Positions 25,118 through 37,965 of a DNA stretch of 64,000 nt are shown here, piece after piece. The first letter of the stretch is position 1. Every line of letters starts with the position of its first letter. Position numbers and translations under genes: made by a program. The notes under the pieces are model-generated. The model made no database searches and was not told where the DNA came from. It saw only the letters and a program-made list of their open reading frames with translations. This DNA comes from Sclerotinia nivalis (Eukaryota; Ascomycota; Leotiomycetes; Helotiales; Sclerotiniaceae): the NCBI GenBank assembly GCA_029531795.1, contig JAPEIS010000003.1, forward strand, positions 1,178,001-1,242,000. The letters run 5' to 3'.

Positions 25118-26846
25118 ATGGCAGAAGTATATCCTTCAATTGCACAATGTGCAGTTGTAGCTACAGCTTTCAAGATATTATTGTTTCCCGCATAGTCAGT
25201 TTTCTCTATTCTTCCCCTCACAAAAGGAAATCCCTCCAACGTTCAATGGAACTATGATGCTAATTGGTATTGTAGCAAATCCACAGACTTTGAGGTTCAT
25301 AGAAATTGGCTCGCGATTACGAATAGTTTACCATTAAATGAATGGTATATCGAAAAGACTTCGGAATGGACTCTCGACTATCCACCGTTCTTCGCATATT
25401 TCGAATTATTCCTATCCAAGTTCGCAGCATGGATTGACCCATTGATGTTGATGGTCAAAAATTTGGAATACAGGAGTTGGCAAACCATTTACTTTCAACG
25501 CGCAAGTGTTATTGCTACCGAACTAGTTTTGGTATATGCGCTTCATCTGTAAGTGCTGATGAATCTCTGGTTATTCTGGTACTAACATTATCAAGCTTTG
25601 TGGAAACTGCCCCCGCCAATTTAAAGCGTCCTTCGCAAGCAGCGGCTCTTTCGATCCTACTTTCGCCTGGTTTACTTATTATCGATCATATACACTTCCA
25701 GTATAATGGTTTTATGTACGGTCTCCTCATATTATCCTTAGTTATGGCTAGAAATGAGGGAACCAAGCTAGCAAGTGGTATACTATTCGCAATATTGCTT
25801 TGCCTCAAACATATATACCTCTATCTTGCGCCAGCATATTTTGTCTTTTTATTATCGGGATACTGTCTTGGGTCCAAGTTTGGACCTAAGCGTCCTTTCG
25901 ATATAAAGTTTGGGAATGCTATTAAACTGGGAGTTAGTATTGCAGTAGTATTCGGAGCTGCATTTGGACCTTTCATTTATTTTGGTCAAATGCCCCAGAT
26001 TATAAGTAGACTTTTTCCCTTCGGGAGAGGGCTTTGTCATGCTTATTGGGCTCCAAATATTTGGGCTATGTATTCCTTCACTGATCGAGTTTTGATTTCC
26101 AGTAAGTCTTTCTTCACCCACAAAGAGTCTTTGGCTACTCGAATTCAAGGTTCTGTACTTTTAATTTAGTGACTAACACTTGTACAGTCGCTCCTAAACT
26201 CGGCCTCGCTGTTGACCAAACGGCTGTCAATAGTGTGACTCGTGGTCTCGTTGGAAATACTTCCTTCGCCGTGTTGCCCGAAATCACTAAAGGCATGACT
26301 TTCGCTTTGACAGCCATCTTCGATTTCATTCCATTGTTTAAGCTCTACAAGAGTCCTACATGGGACAACTTCATTGGGGGTGTAACACTTTGTGCTTATT
26401 CCTCATTTCTCTTTAGCTGGCATGTCCACGAAAAAGCAATTCTTCTGGTCATCATACCGTTCAGCCTGATTGCCTTGAAGGATCGTCGATTCCTTGGGGC
26501 ATTTCGACCATTGGCTGTGGCTGGTCATGTTTCTTTATTCCCTTTGCTTTTCACAGCAGCGGAATTCCCTATCAAAATTGTGTATACCATTTTCTGGCTT
26601 GTTTTGTTTCTCCTTGCCTTTGATCGCTTGGCTCCAGCGTCAAAATCAAGAATATTCTTGCTTGATAGATTTAGCACACTTTACATTGCAGTCAGCATCC
26701 CTCTAATACTTTACTGCTCGCTGGTGCATCAAGTTGTCTTCGGGAATAAGTTAGAGTTTTTGCCGTTGATGTTCACGAGCTCATACTCGGCAATCGGAGT
26801 TGTGGGAAGCTGGATAGGATTTTTGATAGTATATTTTGAAAGTTAA
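25118..26846 (+). CDS. ALG8: ER glucosyltransferase Alg8 (Dol-P-Glc dependent)
   Basis: Four exons (25118-25194, 25276-25548, 25596-26101, 26188-26846) encode 504 residues. The first donor is GTCAGT, slightly off consensus, but the join restores [20 protein letters not shown], a hallmark of the family. Also seen are [48 protein letters not shown] and [11 protein letters not shown], with about ten hydrophobic spans. [16 protein letters not shown] points to Alg8 rather than Alg6. Alg8 adds the second glucose to the lipid-linked oligosaccharide Glc1Man9GlcNAc2 on the lumenal side of the ER. The C-terminus ends soon after the last span (GFLIVYFES). Confidence 0.94.
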
Positions 26847-28918
26847 GAGTAGTCAATGATACCCATTTTGTTTCTTAGCAGTTCTGTAGTCAAATAAAGA
26901 CTTCATTGATAGTGCAGCAAGCTTTCTTGAATGGAATTTGCAAGCATACTTTTGAACGGTCAATATTGAACAGTATTTCCCACAACTGCATAAGCGAGTT
27001 TAAAGGGCAAGATTTGCTCTATATGACAATTCTCGCTATGCTTGTAGAGATTCTAATCCGGAAGATGACTAGGAAAAGCAGGTTGGTCCTCCATACATTA
27101 TTTTGGGCTGATATCCGGGGATCTTAGGGTGGTGGGGGGAAAGGGCATATGTGGCTATTCACCAAACTAATCGACCCCAACTTTAGGGGGGGGGGGGGGG
27201 CAAGTATATGATTGATTTACTATTAAGAGCTATTGGGGTGGCGATTTGAATACCGGTATTGTATATCAGAGAGGTCATTATGGCGGTCTGAGTACAAGTG
27301 GGGTTCGAAATATTGAACATGATGGGATTTGGAATGGTAATCTTACTGGAAAACATCCAGGGAACTCGGGACGTGGTCAAGAAGGAAGCGAATCCAAACG
27401 ATTTGAAAAGGCCTACTTGGAGAAATTAACTACTGCATTTTTCTGTATTTGCTGTACAGAGTAAAAGTTGTAATAATGATGATGTGCATCTCATTCAAAG
27501 GAGGAGAAAGTGGGGAGATGGGAGCAGTTCCTTCAGGGAGAGCGTGGCATCACATCAATATCAACGTCATGAAATGTAATTTGCAGGGGCATTGACCCCC
27601 CTATTTATATAAAAAGTAAGAGATATTGATGGTTTCATATAAATTTATCGTGAAGTTCAATTATTTCATCCAATCTTTGATGATAATGTGAGAATTAATC
27701 AAACCTTGCTTCTTCAGGGCTTTGGTAGGGTCTTCACAGGACAAAGCTCGGGAGTTGAGGTTGGGTTGTTTAAAAGAATCGGCTGGCTTAGCGGGAACGC
27801 TAAACCCCTTTTGTCAATTGCCAACGATGGCATCCGCCCGGATTTTCCTCTGCAAAAGTTTTGTTGTTGTGAGACTTGGAAGTAGAATGATCAAGTCATG
27901 ATTCATTTAATAGTAATGTCAGCAACGACAACATCATTACGAATAACCATTTCAAAGAATGATTCATGATTTCAAAGTATATTCAACGTTCCCCTTCATC
28001 ACCCCTGAATCTGGAGAAAACCCTCTATCCGATGTCAACAAACCACTATTCACCACATATTACCCAAATACAGCTTGAACAAGTTAAGATTACCTTCAAA
28101 GACTCATCGAAAATCAATAATAAAGAAGAGTAAATACATCCGAGGACATTTAAGCACTTCCCGAGTCCTTGGCAGGTAGGCCTGAATTCGAGGAGCATTT
28201 CATGTGAAGCGGCTATTAGTTAAAGATATTTTCTAAAAATCATATACTCAAGGTTATTTGGTCAAATCCAAAGATAATTGTATAAATATACATTCATATC
28301 GTAGAGCTCATCTCTGGCTACATATTGAGCATAAGAAAGTTGTTTAGTTTATGATTTTTATAAATTCTATATCTCTTGATAGAAATGTATACGGCTATGG
28401 GTCGCAAGTTCTCGAATCGGTCTCCGTTCTCACTAGCCCGCATCCTTGTCACACGCTAACACATCCTCCCGACCTTTTCTCATGTTCGTTCTTCTTTTCC
28501 AAATCCACTTCTTCTTCCTCCTCTTGTTAACTCTTACAACGCGTAACTATCAACAAATTTCATCAACCATCAACTCACCACATCTATTCTACGAGCTTGT
28601 TGGATTTCTCCAACACGTACCGAACCCCCCGGACGCGTCTAGAGCTATATCTGTAAGTTTAGAGATTGATATACTTCCACAAATACCACCCAAGTTGTGA
28701 AAGGGCAATTACAGCTAGCCTTTCTACAACACTCCAACTCCACGTTACTGTCACTGTCAGACCAATTCACCACCAACTTTTTAAAGTTTTCAACCGTCAC
28801 TATAGTTTGGCGCAAAGCATCTTACTTGCTCTATGGAGGGGTATATAAAATACTAACATTCTTTCTCCTTAGGATCTTCTACATGGTCAAGGCTATTTGA
28901 CTATAACTAACTCCCACA
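26847..28918. other. Spacer and ITC1 leader
   Basis: About 2.1 kb. It has a long G homopolymer near 27186-27201 and AT-rich, apparently non-coding DNA to about 28.4 kb. After that comes a pyrimidine-rich stretch that may be the ITC1 promoter and 5' leader. A donor GTAAGT at 28653 and a strong acceptor TTTCTCCTTAG just before 28875 suggest a 5'-UTR intron of about 220 bp. Frames at 26906-27127, 27246-27464 and 28446-28700 match nothing known to me. Confidence 0.5.
28883..28900 (+). promoter_or_regulatory. Five-codon upstream ORF in the ITC1 leader
   Basis: ATG GTC AAG GCT ATT TGA ends 18 nt before the ITC1 ATG and lies downstream of the likely leader-intron acceptor, so it should be in the mature leader. 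Such uORFs commonly lower translation of the main frame. The effect here is inferred. Confidence 0.45.
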
Positions 28919-31900
28919 ATGGTAAGCTGTTCCTTTCGGTCTCCTCGAAACTTATAAATATAACTAAACTCTTTAGGTTCTCTTTAAGAGGAAGCCAGTA
29001 CAATATGCACCAAAGCCGGAGATTGAGAATGAAGACACAGAGGTATGAACTTCATTTGCCTGAGTTTCTATTACCACGTCCAATGACTAACAAAGGTCAT
29101 AGGTCTGGGTGATTCCTGCTACTGGGGAGTATTTCTTAGACTATGAAGATTACTTAAATCGGTGAGTTTGACTATTTTGCCCCTCACTGTCGACCCCTAG
29201 TGGAACACGCTAACAGAAAAAGAATGGATTTCTACAAACAGGTTCGGGACTTTCCCAATAACAGCTAGCTCGCGATATTTACTAACCAATTCTAGCGTCG
29301 ATTCATTTGCCAAATCTCAGGCCATTCTGGTTTATCATTCTTCGAGGCACTTAAGAGTGAGGTACGGGAATTCATTAAATCGTATCGGGCTAATGAGGGG
29401 GAAGGCTAACCTATTATATAGTTGGCAGGCGCGCAAGAGGTCGAAGAGGCATTCCCGAACGCATTGAAGCAGCCAATTCTAAGACGTGTACAATTCCAAA
29501 CCATTTCTCGAATCGATACCTTGGTGGACACGATTTTCGAAGAGTTTAGGTCCGATTATTATCCTGGAGAGGTTGTCACAGTTCATGTGGTTACAGGCGA
29601 TCGACTTACTGGTACCGTAAGAGAAAAAACGCATTTTGGAAGCAAAGTTCTGCCAGATGGCACACTAAGCGCACCTTTCTCGAGATATTTTGTTAGTCTG
29701 GACGGTCGACCAAACGAAGAGGCAGTGGTGGATGACGCTCATATTACTCGTGACCGCAAGATATTCACAAAACAAGTTCTGCGGTCTTTTATTAAGAAAA
29801 CTGTTACGAGAGAGGCATGGACCGGTGCGCCTTGGTTGGTGAAGCATGATGTGGCCGCCATTTATAACATCGACATCAGAGTTCCTCCGCATCTTCGATA
29901 TGAGAGTAAAGCAGCGGAGAGAAAACAAACCCAATCTCAAAAAAAGATAGGAGCGACTGATTTTGATGGTATGGTTGGTAGCTTTCACGGAGGAAATGGG
30001 CCACAAGCTAGACTCCCGGAGTTGAAACCAGCACCCAAGAGCCATAAGAGCAAGCAGCAACAGTCCCAACTGGCAAAGAGTAAGCAGCAGCCATCTTTAG
30101 ACCCTGCTCCTTTGAATTTTATTCCCACACATTTCCCTCCTCCTCCCCATCCCCATCCCCATCCCCACTTTCAACCCCCTCCTCAAATTCCATTCAATTC
30201 TCATCCCCATGCTCCTCCCTTCATGTCTCACACCTTTCAAGCCAATGGGCCACCACAACAAGTGGGACCTCATTTCCAAAACTTCCACAACTCTACCTTC
30301 GCGTTTGCGCCTCTTGCATCCCTTCCTCCGGCTCCTCCTCCACCACCACCTATCAAATACCCAATTGAGGATTTGGAAGTGGCCCCTAGAGTTGATGGAC
30401 CGAAACGACCCGACCTTAAGTACTTTTCGCAAGATAATCCTATGATCTTTGGAAGACCAAGCGCCGAGGGTAATGGCATTCATATGTCATCCATTGGCCA
30501 ATTACTGGAAACATGGGACACTTTGAATGTCTATTGTCAAATCTTCAAATTGGATTCATTCACTTTTGACGATTTCGTTGAAGCATTACAATTTACATCA
30601 GAAGATGTAGATTGCGAGTTATTCGTAGAAATTCATTGCGCGGTTTTGAAGATTTTGGTAAATTCCGAAGCCGATGATGGAAAGCTACAGGTTCAACTAC
30701 CTGAAATGGAAGATTCAGATGATGAGGAAGAAGATTCTATTGAGGCTAGCGCTGTGCCAACACCTACACCAGAACCAGAGCCAAAACCTAAGGGGCGCGC
30801 CACTAGAAGTAGTCTGGCAAAAGCTGAGGCAGAAGCTTTACAAAAGGCAGCCGAGCAACCTCCGGAAGAACCAGCTGGACCGGTAAATACTCATCGCGCA
30901 GCCGAGATGGAAGATAGCATTGAATGGATCGAGAAATTAAGAAAGCGTGACTTCAAGAATGGTGGCTGGGAAGCTATCATGGTTGGCCTGTTACATCAGC
31001 TTTCGAAAGATGAGAGGCATTTTGCCGATTGCGAACCACTCCTTGTTCAACTCGCCCCTCTCGACATGGAGCCTACACAAGAGACTGCTCGTCTTCAATA
31101 TGCCAAACTTGACGTCAACCTTCGTATCAAGGCCCTCCAAATTATCTGCATGCTTACTGCCGAAACCAAAGCAATTCGTGGATACATGGAAGAAAGTAGT
31201 GAACATATGACGATGCTTCGAAAGGAAAAGATCCAGTTCCAGCGCACTAAGAAGGATGCGTAAGTATTTCCAGTATCTTCTTCTTGAAAAATTGCTAACT
31301 GAATTAGACATGATGCTCTTAAGAAACTCAACGAAACGCGCAAAGCACTTGAACCACCGCCTGAGCCAAGTCCTGCGCCAGCTGTAGAGAAGGCTGCGGA
31401 GAAAGAAGCTTCAGCTAGTGTTAATGGAGATGTTACTATGCACGACGTCGAGGAAGAGGTTCAAGATTCGCATGGTGATGAAATTATGGACTCAGACGAA
31501 GAGGCTCCTCCAACCCGATCATTACGTCGTGGACTTGATCGAGCAGCAGAGCGAAAGCGCAAGCGTGAAGCTGAACAGGAGAAAAAAGCAAAAGCAGAGG
31601 CAGAACCTAAGGTGCCGAAACAATCTAAGGCACTCACAAAGGTTCTCAAAGACATTCAAAAATTGCAAGACAAGATTAAGGAGTGCGAGGAAGAAATTGC
31701 CATACTCGACAATGATCTTCGAGAGGCCGATTGTCCTCGTACTCGTGTTCTTGGTAAGGATCGATTTTGGAATCGCTATTATTGGTTTGAACGCAATGGT
31801 ATGCCATACAGTGGTCTTCCTACAAGCTCTACTGCTGATGCTGGATATGCCAACGGATGTATCTGGGTTCAAGGACCAGATGATCTTGAACGCGAAGGTT

Positions 31901-32421
31901 TCATCGAAATGCGACCCGAATGGCAAGATGAATATCGATATAAATTCAATATGACCGTACCGGAACGGAAGGTTATGGAAGAAGGAAATACTCATGTATT
32001 CAATGCTCATCAATGGGGATACTATGAAGATCCTGACTCAGTTGAGGGTCTACTCAATTGGCTCGATGCCCGTGGTAATAACGAGTTGAAGCTCCGAAAA
32101 GAACTTCAACTTTACAAGGACAAGATTGTTACTCATATGGAAAAGCGCAAGGAATACCTTAACCCTAGCGATGAAAAAAGTGTTGATTCAAGTCATAAGC
32201 GAATGTCGACTCGTGGAAAGCAACAACCTCATGTTGATCATACAGCTCATCGATGTTTGTCTTGGTGTAACAATACAGCGATTAATGAATTGGGTCATTT
32301 ACATTCAGATCAACCACGAAATCGTAAGCCAGCTAAGAAAGCGGCTCCTATTTTACCACCAGCGATTGAGGAAGAGAGACAAACTAGGAGTGAGGCGGCG
32401 AAGAAACAGCGGAAACGTTAA
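28919..32421 (+). CDS. ITC1: ISWI-complex accessory subunit Itc1 (WAC-DDT-WHIM)
   Basis: Seven exons: 28919-28921, 28977-29042, 29103-29161, 29217-29241, 29296-29361, 29422-31259 and 31308-32421. They give 1056 residues. Exon 1 is only the ATG, followed directly by GTAAGC. The joined start MVLFKRKPVQYAPKPEIENE matches the Itc1/Acf1 N-terminus. The WAC domain spans about 20-125 (VWVIPATGEYFLDYEDYLNR, FICQISGHSGLSFFEAL). A DDT domain follows the His/Pro-rich linker (IGQLLETWDTLNVYCQIF), and WHIM/WSD motifs come later (LKIKAL-like NLRIKALQIIC; LGKDRFWNRYYWFE). With Isw2, this type of subunit slides nucleosomes and represses early meiotic and other genes in the nucleus. Five introns are packed into the first 500 bp, a pattern that defeats simple gene callers. 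Confidence 0.93.
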
Positions 32422-33584
32422 GAATGGGAACTTTACCATTGACTAAGGATGTTAAATCAAGAGTATATCGAGAGATAGTGATACATTGAGGTGTTTATCC
32501 TCTTTTTTTTTAAGTCTTGAGCATGGTGTTATTTGGTTTGATGTGTTTTTGGGAGTTATGGTTTGACTTCAAAATCGAATTGAAGTATGGAAATAAAAAA
32601 TAAGGACTTGCGTGCATATATGGTATTTTACAAAATGGTTGTATTTAGATGGTTTGGAAGGGAACTTTGAGGATGGAAAGCATTGCTTGCGCTGCATTGG
32701 ATTGGATTGGGATGAACTGGACTGGGTTTTACAGGTTGGGATTGAGGAAGTGGAGGGGAGGGTAGGGGATGGAGAAGTGGATAAAGGAGAGAGGTGCTTT
32801 TTGTATGGATTACTGGGTAGTAATCCCGGTAATTAGTATTGAGCAGAATAGATACAGTATTGCGAATACCCAATATACATATACATATGGATTCTTATGG
32901 GTTTTCTTCTGAAAGGTACTTGAATGTGTGTGTGATGGAAATGATTTGAAGTATAATTAAAATCTAGTATTTTGTGTGTGTAGGTGAGGTGAGGTGATTT
33001 GAATTCGAAATCCGGACTCTTCTTCGGGTGGGAAGGGGGGTTGGAGTTGGAATTAGGCCTCTCGTTCTAACGCGGGTGGTGCGAGGATGAGCTGTACTAT
33101 CCGTATTCATGTCCAGCTTATATACACATAGCATTTGTTATTCTATTCGTGAACCGGTTTGTAAATATTATGAGGGTAGTTTACTTTCCCTCATATATGC
33201 TTCATGCCAAATATCCCTCGAAACAACAAAATCACAACGGTACAATTAGTCAAAAGTAAGAAAAAATGGAGGAGAAGAAAAGTATATTCTGCCTCTCTAA
33301 TGAGAATGTAAATGTTAAAGTAGGTAATCTAAGTACCCAAATGATATACAACTATAGTATAATCTAATTATCTACCCCAAAGCAAATTAAAGCCACGCCA
33401 ACACAAATAGTATCAATCTATAAACACAAGATGATATAAACAACCCAAACTCCTTCCCATCTATAACATCTATAACCGTAACGGAAATTTAAGGAATTGT
33501 CCTCACTTCCTTCTATTTCACACGTGAGAATGGACTCATTCACTCATGCTCATTCCTCATCAACATCTACTCAACCCCTTTCAT
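32422..33584. other. Convergent 3' region ITC1 / ABC transporter
   Basis: 1.16 kb between two gene ends. The AT-rich and T-run DNA near 32500 fits 3' UTR and poly(A) signals. Short frames at 32612-32873 overlap antisense and look random. No RNA gene is seen. Confidence 0.55.
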
Positions 33585-36500
33585 CTACTCAGCTCCCTTA
33601 GTCTTCTTCGTTCTCAACTTCATCAACAAAAACACCAATCCATATCCACTAAAAACAAACAATGCACAAATCCCCGCATTCCTCCATCCATCACCATAAG
33701 TTTTCAAATTGAGACCTTGCAATTGATCCATCCCACTCTTGTACTCACAAACTTTACACCCGCTCGTCGCATCAGGATTTATTAGATTGGCCGCCGCTCC
33801 TAATCCTTGAAGGTACGATGCTAAATACTCGCCACATGTACCATTTGCAGGATTGAAGATGGCGAATTCGGATTCGCGACATACGACCGGGCTATCCCAT
33901 GTTGTGAAGACGAGGAGAGAACCCATGAGATAGTTGAAGGGATTGAGGTAGTAGATCCAGTATCTCCAAAACGCGGTGATTTGTGCATAGGGTACCAATA
34001 CACCACAGAAAGATACGAGAGTTCCGATGACGAGTGGATTGACGAGCGAAGCAAATAACACGTTTGGTGCGTAGGCGGCAACGAATTGTCCGATTCCAGT
34101 GTAGATGAATTCATAGCAAATCATGACGAAAAGGACAGAGCCGGCTTTGTGGCTATCGCTGGGAAATCCAACCGTGTAGTACCAACAGACGAAATAAAGG
34201 ATGGCGCAAACAACGAGGTAAGGGAGTTCGGAGACGACATTTCCGGTTGCGAAGGCCCACCAGGAATACATTTTTGATTTTTTCTCGCGTGTTTCGTAGA
34301 TGTCTCTTCGTTCGATGAAGAGAGGTTGCAGTTGTGCCATCACACCCGGCGCGACGAAAATAAAGTTGAAGATGGTGAAAAGGCGAAGTTGGAGTCCTCC
34401 GACTGAATCTTTGATCATCCAGAAACTGAACCCGTTGAAGAGACCAGATCCAATGTGCAATGCCATTTTATTGTTGATGTAATCCGTGTTGCGGTAAATG
34501 GAAACGTTCATGCGTTGAGTGACTAGTTTGATTTGTTGCCACATAGGCATTGCGAATTCGAATCCATCGTCCGTTGTTCCCGGTGGTGCGGCGGCGGCAG
34601 TGTCGATTATGCGGTCTAGCTCTTTGACGGTGTATTGGCATTCGGGGGAGTTGAGCCATACTTCGTTCCAATCTTTACCTTTGCTTAGGGCACCGGAAAC
34701 GACGTCGATCATGTGCTCAGCAGGGTTGGAAGATTCAGGGCAGGCTGCATCGTAGCGGGCGAAGTACTCCTTGATGGTTTTTGAATCTTCGCCAATTTCT
34801 CCAAAGTAGACGGTTTTACCTCCCTTGGCGAGGAGCAAGAGAGAATCAAATTGAGCGAAGAGTTGGGCGGAGGGTTGATGAATAGTAACCAAAATAGCTT
34901 GACCAGCATCGGCCAATTTTCTCAAGAATCGTACCGTGTTAAAAGCAGCTTGTCCATCAAGACCAGAAGTCGGTTCGTCCAAGAAAATAAGAATCGATGG
35001 TTTAGAAACAAGTTCCACACCAATTGTCAAGCGTTTTCTCTGTTCGACACTCAATCCCACTCCCGTGGTTCCAATCAATGTATTCTCCATATCGTGCATT
35101 TCCAAAAGATCGACAATAGTATCTACATATTTTAATTTCTCGGCGTCCGGAGTGGTTCGCGGTTGTCTGAGGAGTGCGGAAAATTCTAATGCTTCACGTA
35201 CTGTAGCAAATGGTTCATGTACATCCAATTGTTCACAATAACCAGCCGAACGTTGGAAAGAAACAGAGAGGGGTCGACCATCAACGAGAATAGATCCTTT
35301 GACTGTCCCGTCCGTTTTGCGTTGCGCGAGTACATCGAGAAGGGTCGTTTTTCCTGCTCCGGATGATCCCATGAGTGCACCCAACATACCGGGTTTAACC
35401 CATCCTTGTACATTATCGAGGAGAATCCGATCGCCCGATGGTGTCTTGACGGTGTATGTGAGGTTTTTCCAGGTGAAAACAGAGGTGTTGCGAACTAATT
35501 GATCATCACTTCCACCTTCCACCTTGGTGTCTTGAGACGTAGGACGAGAAGTCTTTGGACTTTTTTCTTGAACAGCTTGTGCTTCCTCATCACCTGCCTT
35601 AGCTGCATTCAGAATAGCAGTATTCTTCTTGGCTTTCTCTCTAGGAATCAAAAGAGCTCCGGATTTTCCTCCAGAGGCACTCCAGTTACAGGTACAGTAA
35701 ATGGTAATTCCAACGAATAAAACCCAGAAGACCCAGACGATTCCAAAGTTTCTCCAGATGTTGGACGTAGCGTATGAGAGCGAATGGAGATATTGATCTC
35801 CAGTGACGGTGGTGGCTCCTGGTAAGGCTCCTCCTACACCGGCACAGGCTTGATGTGCTATATCGGTATATCCAGGTCCATTTGGAACCAGATTGTTTGC
35901 GACGCAGGGAATAATTGTGTTTTTGAACTCATTTGCGAGGATAGCTGAAAATCCATATGCGACGGGATCGATCCAATAAATCCAGACGAACCAAGGATGC
36001 ATGTCAGGTTTGCGAATCATATAACCTGTATACATAATAAGAGCACTAATCAAGAAACCGGACACCTTACTCGCCGCATCGAAAGTCGAGAACGCAGCAC
36101 CGATCGCTCGAAAACAAGCCGTCATACACATGGCCACTGCAAAAATGATGATCCAATAAGTGAAAAAGGCACCAGCTTCTTGTTTCAATCCCACCATGAA
36201 ATACACGACAAGTGAAAAATGCGATATCTGTACAATGAGAACCGGGATATCGGCCGCGATTTGGGCAATACAAAAAGCAGCTGGATGATACATAGCAAAG
36301 GTTTTATGTTTAGCGAGGATTGGACGACCGGTAAACGAATCGGTGACTTCGGACATGGCGAGAAGAGAGTTGAAGAGGAGAGAGAAGAAAAGGGCACCAG
36401 ATTTGAGGAAAAGACCACCAGAGTTGGCAGGAGCATTGTAGAAGAGTGAACCGGCGATGAGGGCTTGGGCGAGGGTGGCAAGTTGTTTGATGACAAAGGT

Positions 36501-37965
36501 GGCTTTGTCTCCCCAGATGATTTGATATTGTCGGGCGATGCAGGCTTTGACTTGGGTGACGAAACTAGTGGTGAGAGGAGAGTCTTTGCCCAGTTTGGGA
36601 CTCTTGTCATGTTGAACCGCGTGAGCGAAATCGATTGTTCGTTGTTTGGCGACGTCAGTGGTGGGATAGCTATATTCTAATTCCATCTTGGCTTTGATGG
36701 GGTTGTCGTTGTATACTTTGAGGATCTCGTTGGCGGTCCTGGGGAATCGATCTTGGAAGCCGGGTCTGATTTTTCGCTCAGTTGGTACCTGTGGTAAGAT
36801 GTGATCAGTATGAAGATTGTGCGTGCCAAGGGGAGAAAGAACATACTGTAACACCAGTCAAGAAATCAGCAACATTAGCAGAATCATCGCAAATGAATCC
36901 CAAATCCTCCATAAAAGGCCTTGCTTGTCTCTTCGGTCCATAATAAATCTGCTTGCCTTCATCCAAAACCAAAACCTTGTCGAAGAGATTGTAGATACCG
37001 TTACCGGCCTGATACAACGTAATAATACTGGCCAATCCAAAAATATCCGTCAATGCCCTGATAGCTTTCGTATATTCCAAAGCCGTACTTGCATCCAAAC
37101 CTCTTGTTGAGTTATCCCAACACATCACACTTCCCCTAGTAGCAAGCATCTCAATAATAGAAACACGTTTTCGCTCACCACCAGAAACACCTCTCACGTA
37201 CTCATTTCCCACTTTAGTGTCATGAGTATGTGAGATACCCATACTTTTCAGTAAGAAATCTCGATTCGCTTGTTGATACTCCTCTGGTGTAGTTGTATTA
37301 GAAGGCAAATTATGTGGAACCTTCATTCTCGTTGCGAAATCGATTGTTTGTCCAACAGTAAGCGTAGGAAAGAAGAGTTCTTCTTCGGTGTTCATGACGA
37401 TTTGTCCTCGATATTGTTGTGCTTCGATATGAGTCAAGGATCCATAATGAACATCGCCCGTGACTTCTGCATATCCCAATCGGTTGTTGGCAAGCATCTT
37501 CAGTAGAGTCGTGCATCCAGCTCCAGGTCTCCCAAGGACTAATAACATCTCTCCAGGTTTAACACATCCATGAGAATTATCAACGAGGGTCCTAAGTGGT
37601 AGCTTTGCTCTTCCTTCCTTGAAGATCTTCGGGATATTAAATTGGGATAGAACATTCTCATTAATAGCTGCATCAGCTCCAATTCCCTTAACCGTCAAGT
37701 TCTTCCAAGTTACACCCAAATCTCTTCTTCTGACTTGATCTTTGTCTTCTTGATTTTTTATAGCTTGAATCTCAGGCATCATACTCCAATCTTCGGCCAA
37801 ACTTATTGGCTGATCCTTATTATCTTCGTCGGAATCATCGTAAGCCCTCTGTCCTCTTCGCTCCGAAAATGCTGATGATGTTGAAAGTGCTCGTGTAAGT
37901 CCATTTCCATGCCCTTCGTGTTGTCGAACAACCGAAGCGAAGCCTTCCGGCTCAATGTCTGCCAT
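33585..37965 (-). CDS. Full-size PDR/ABCG multidrug transporter, AtrB-like
   Basis: Two exons (37965-36847 and 36788-33585) with a 58-bp intron (GTATGT...CACAG) encode 1440 residues in the (NBD-TMD)x2 order. The start is ATGGCAGACATTGAG. The upstream in-frame codon TTG is not needed. NBD1 has the fungal PDR variant Walker [10 protein letters not shown] (Cys for Lys), [10 protein letters not shown] and [13 protein letters not shown]2 has canonical [10 protein letters not shown], the degenerate signature [10 protein letters not shown] and [12 protein letters not shown]. The N-terminal segment [16 protein letters not shown] and the NBD1 stretch that follows resemble the AtrB clade, whose Botrytis member exports phenylpyrroles and plant phytoalexins (family knowledge). 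It is a plasma-membrane drug efflux pump by inference. The ortholog is not certain. A TCAATAG just upstream may end a leader intron. Confidence 0.93.

Noticed and set aside
36805..36854. Split of the ABC transporter into two half-size genes
   Set aside because: A clean 58-bp intron joins FLTGVT to VPTERK in frame and yields the standard full-size PDR length.
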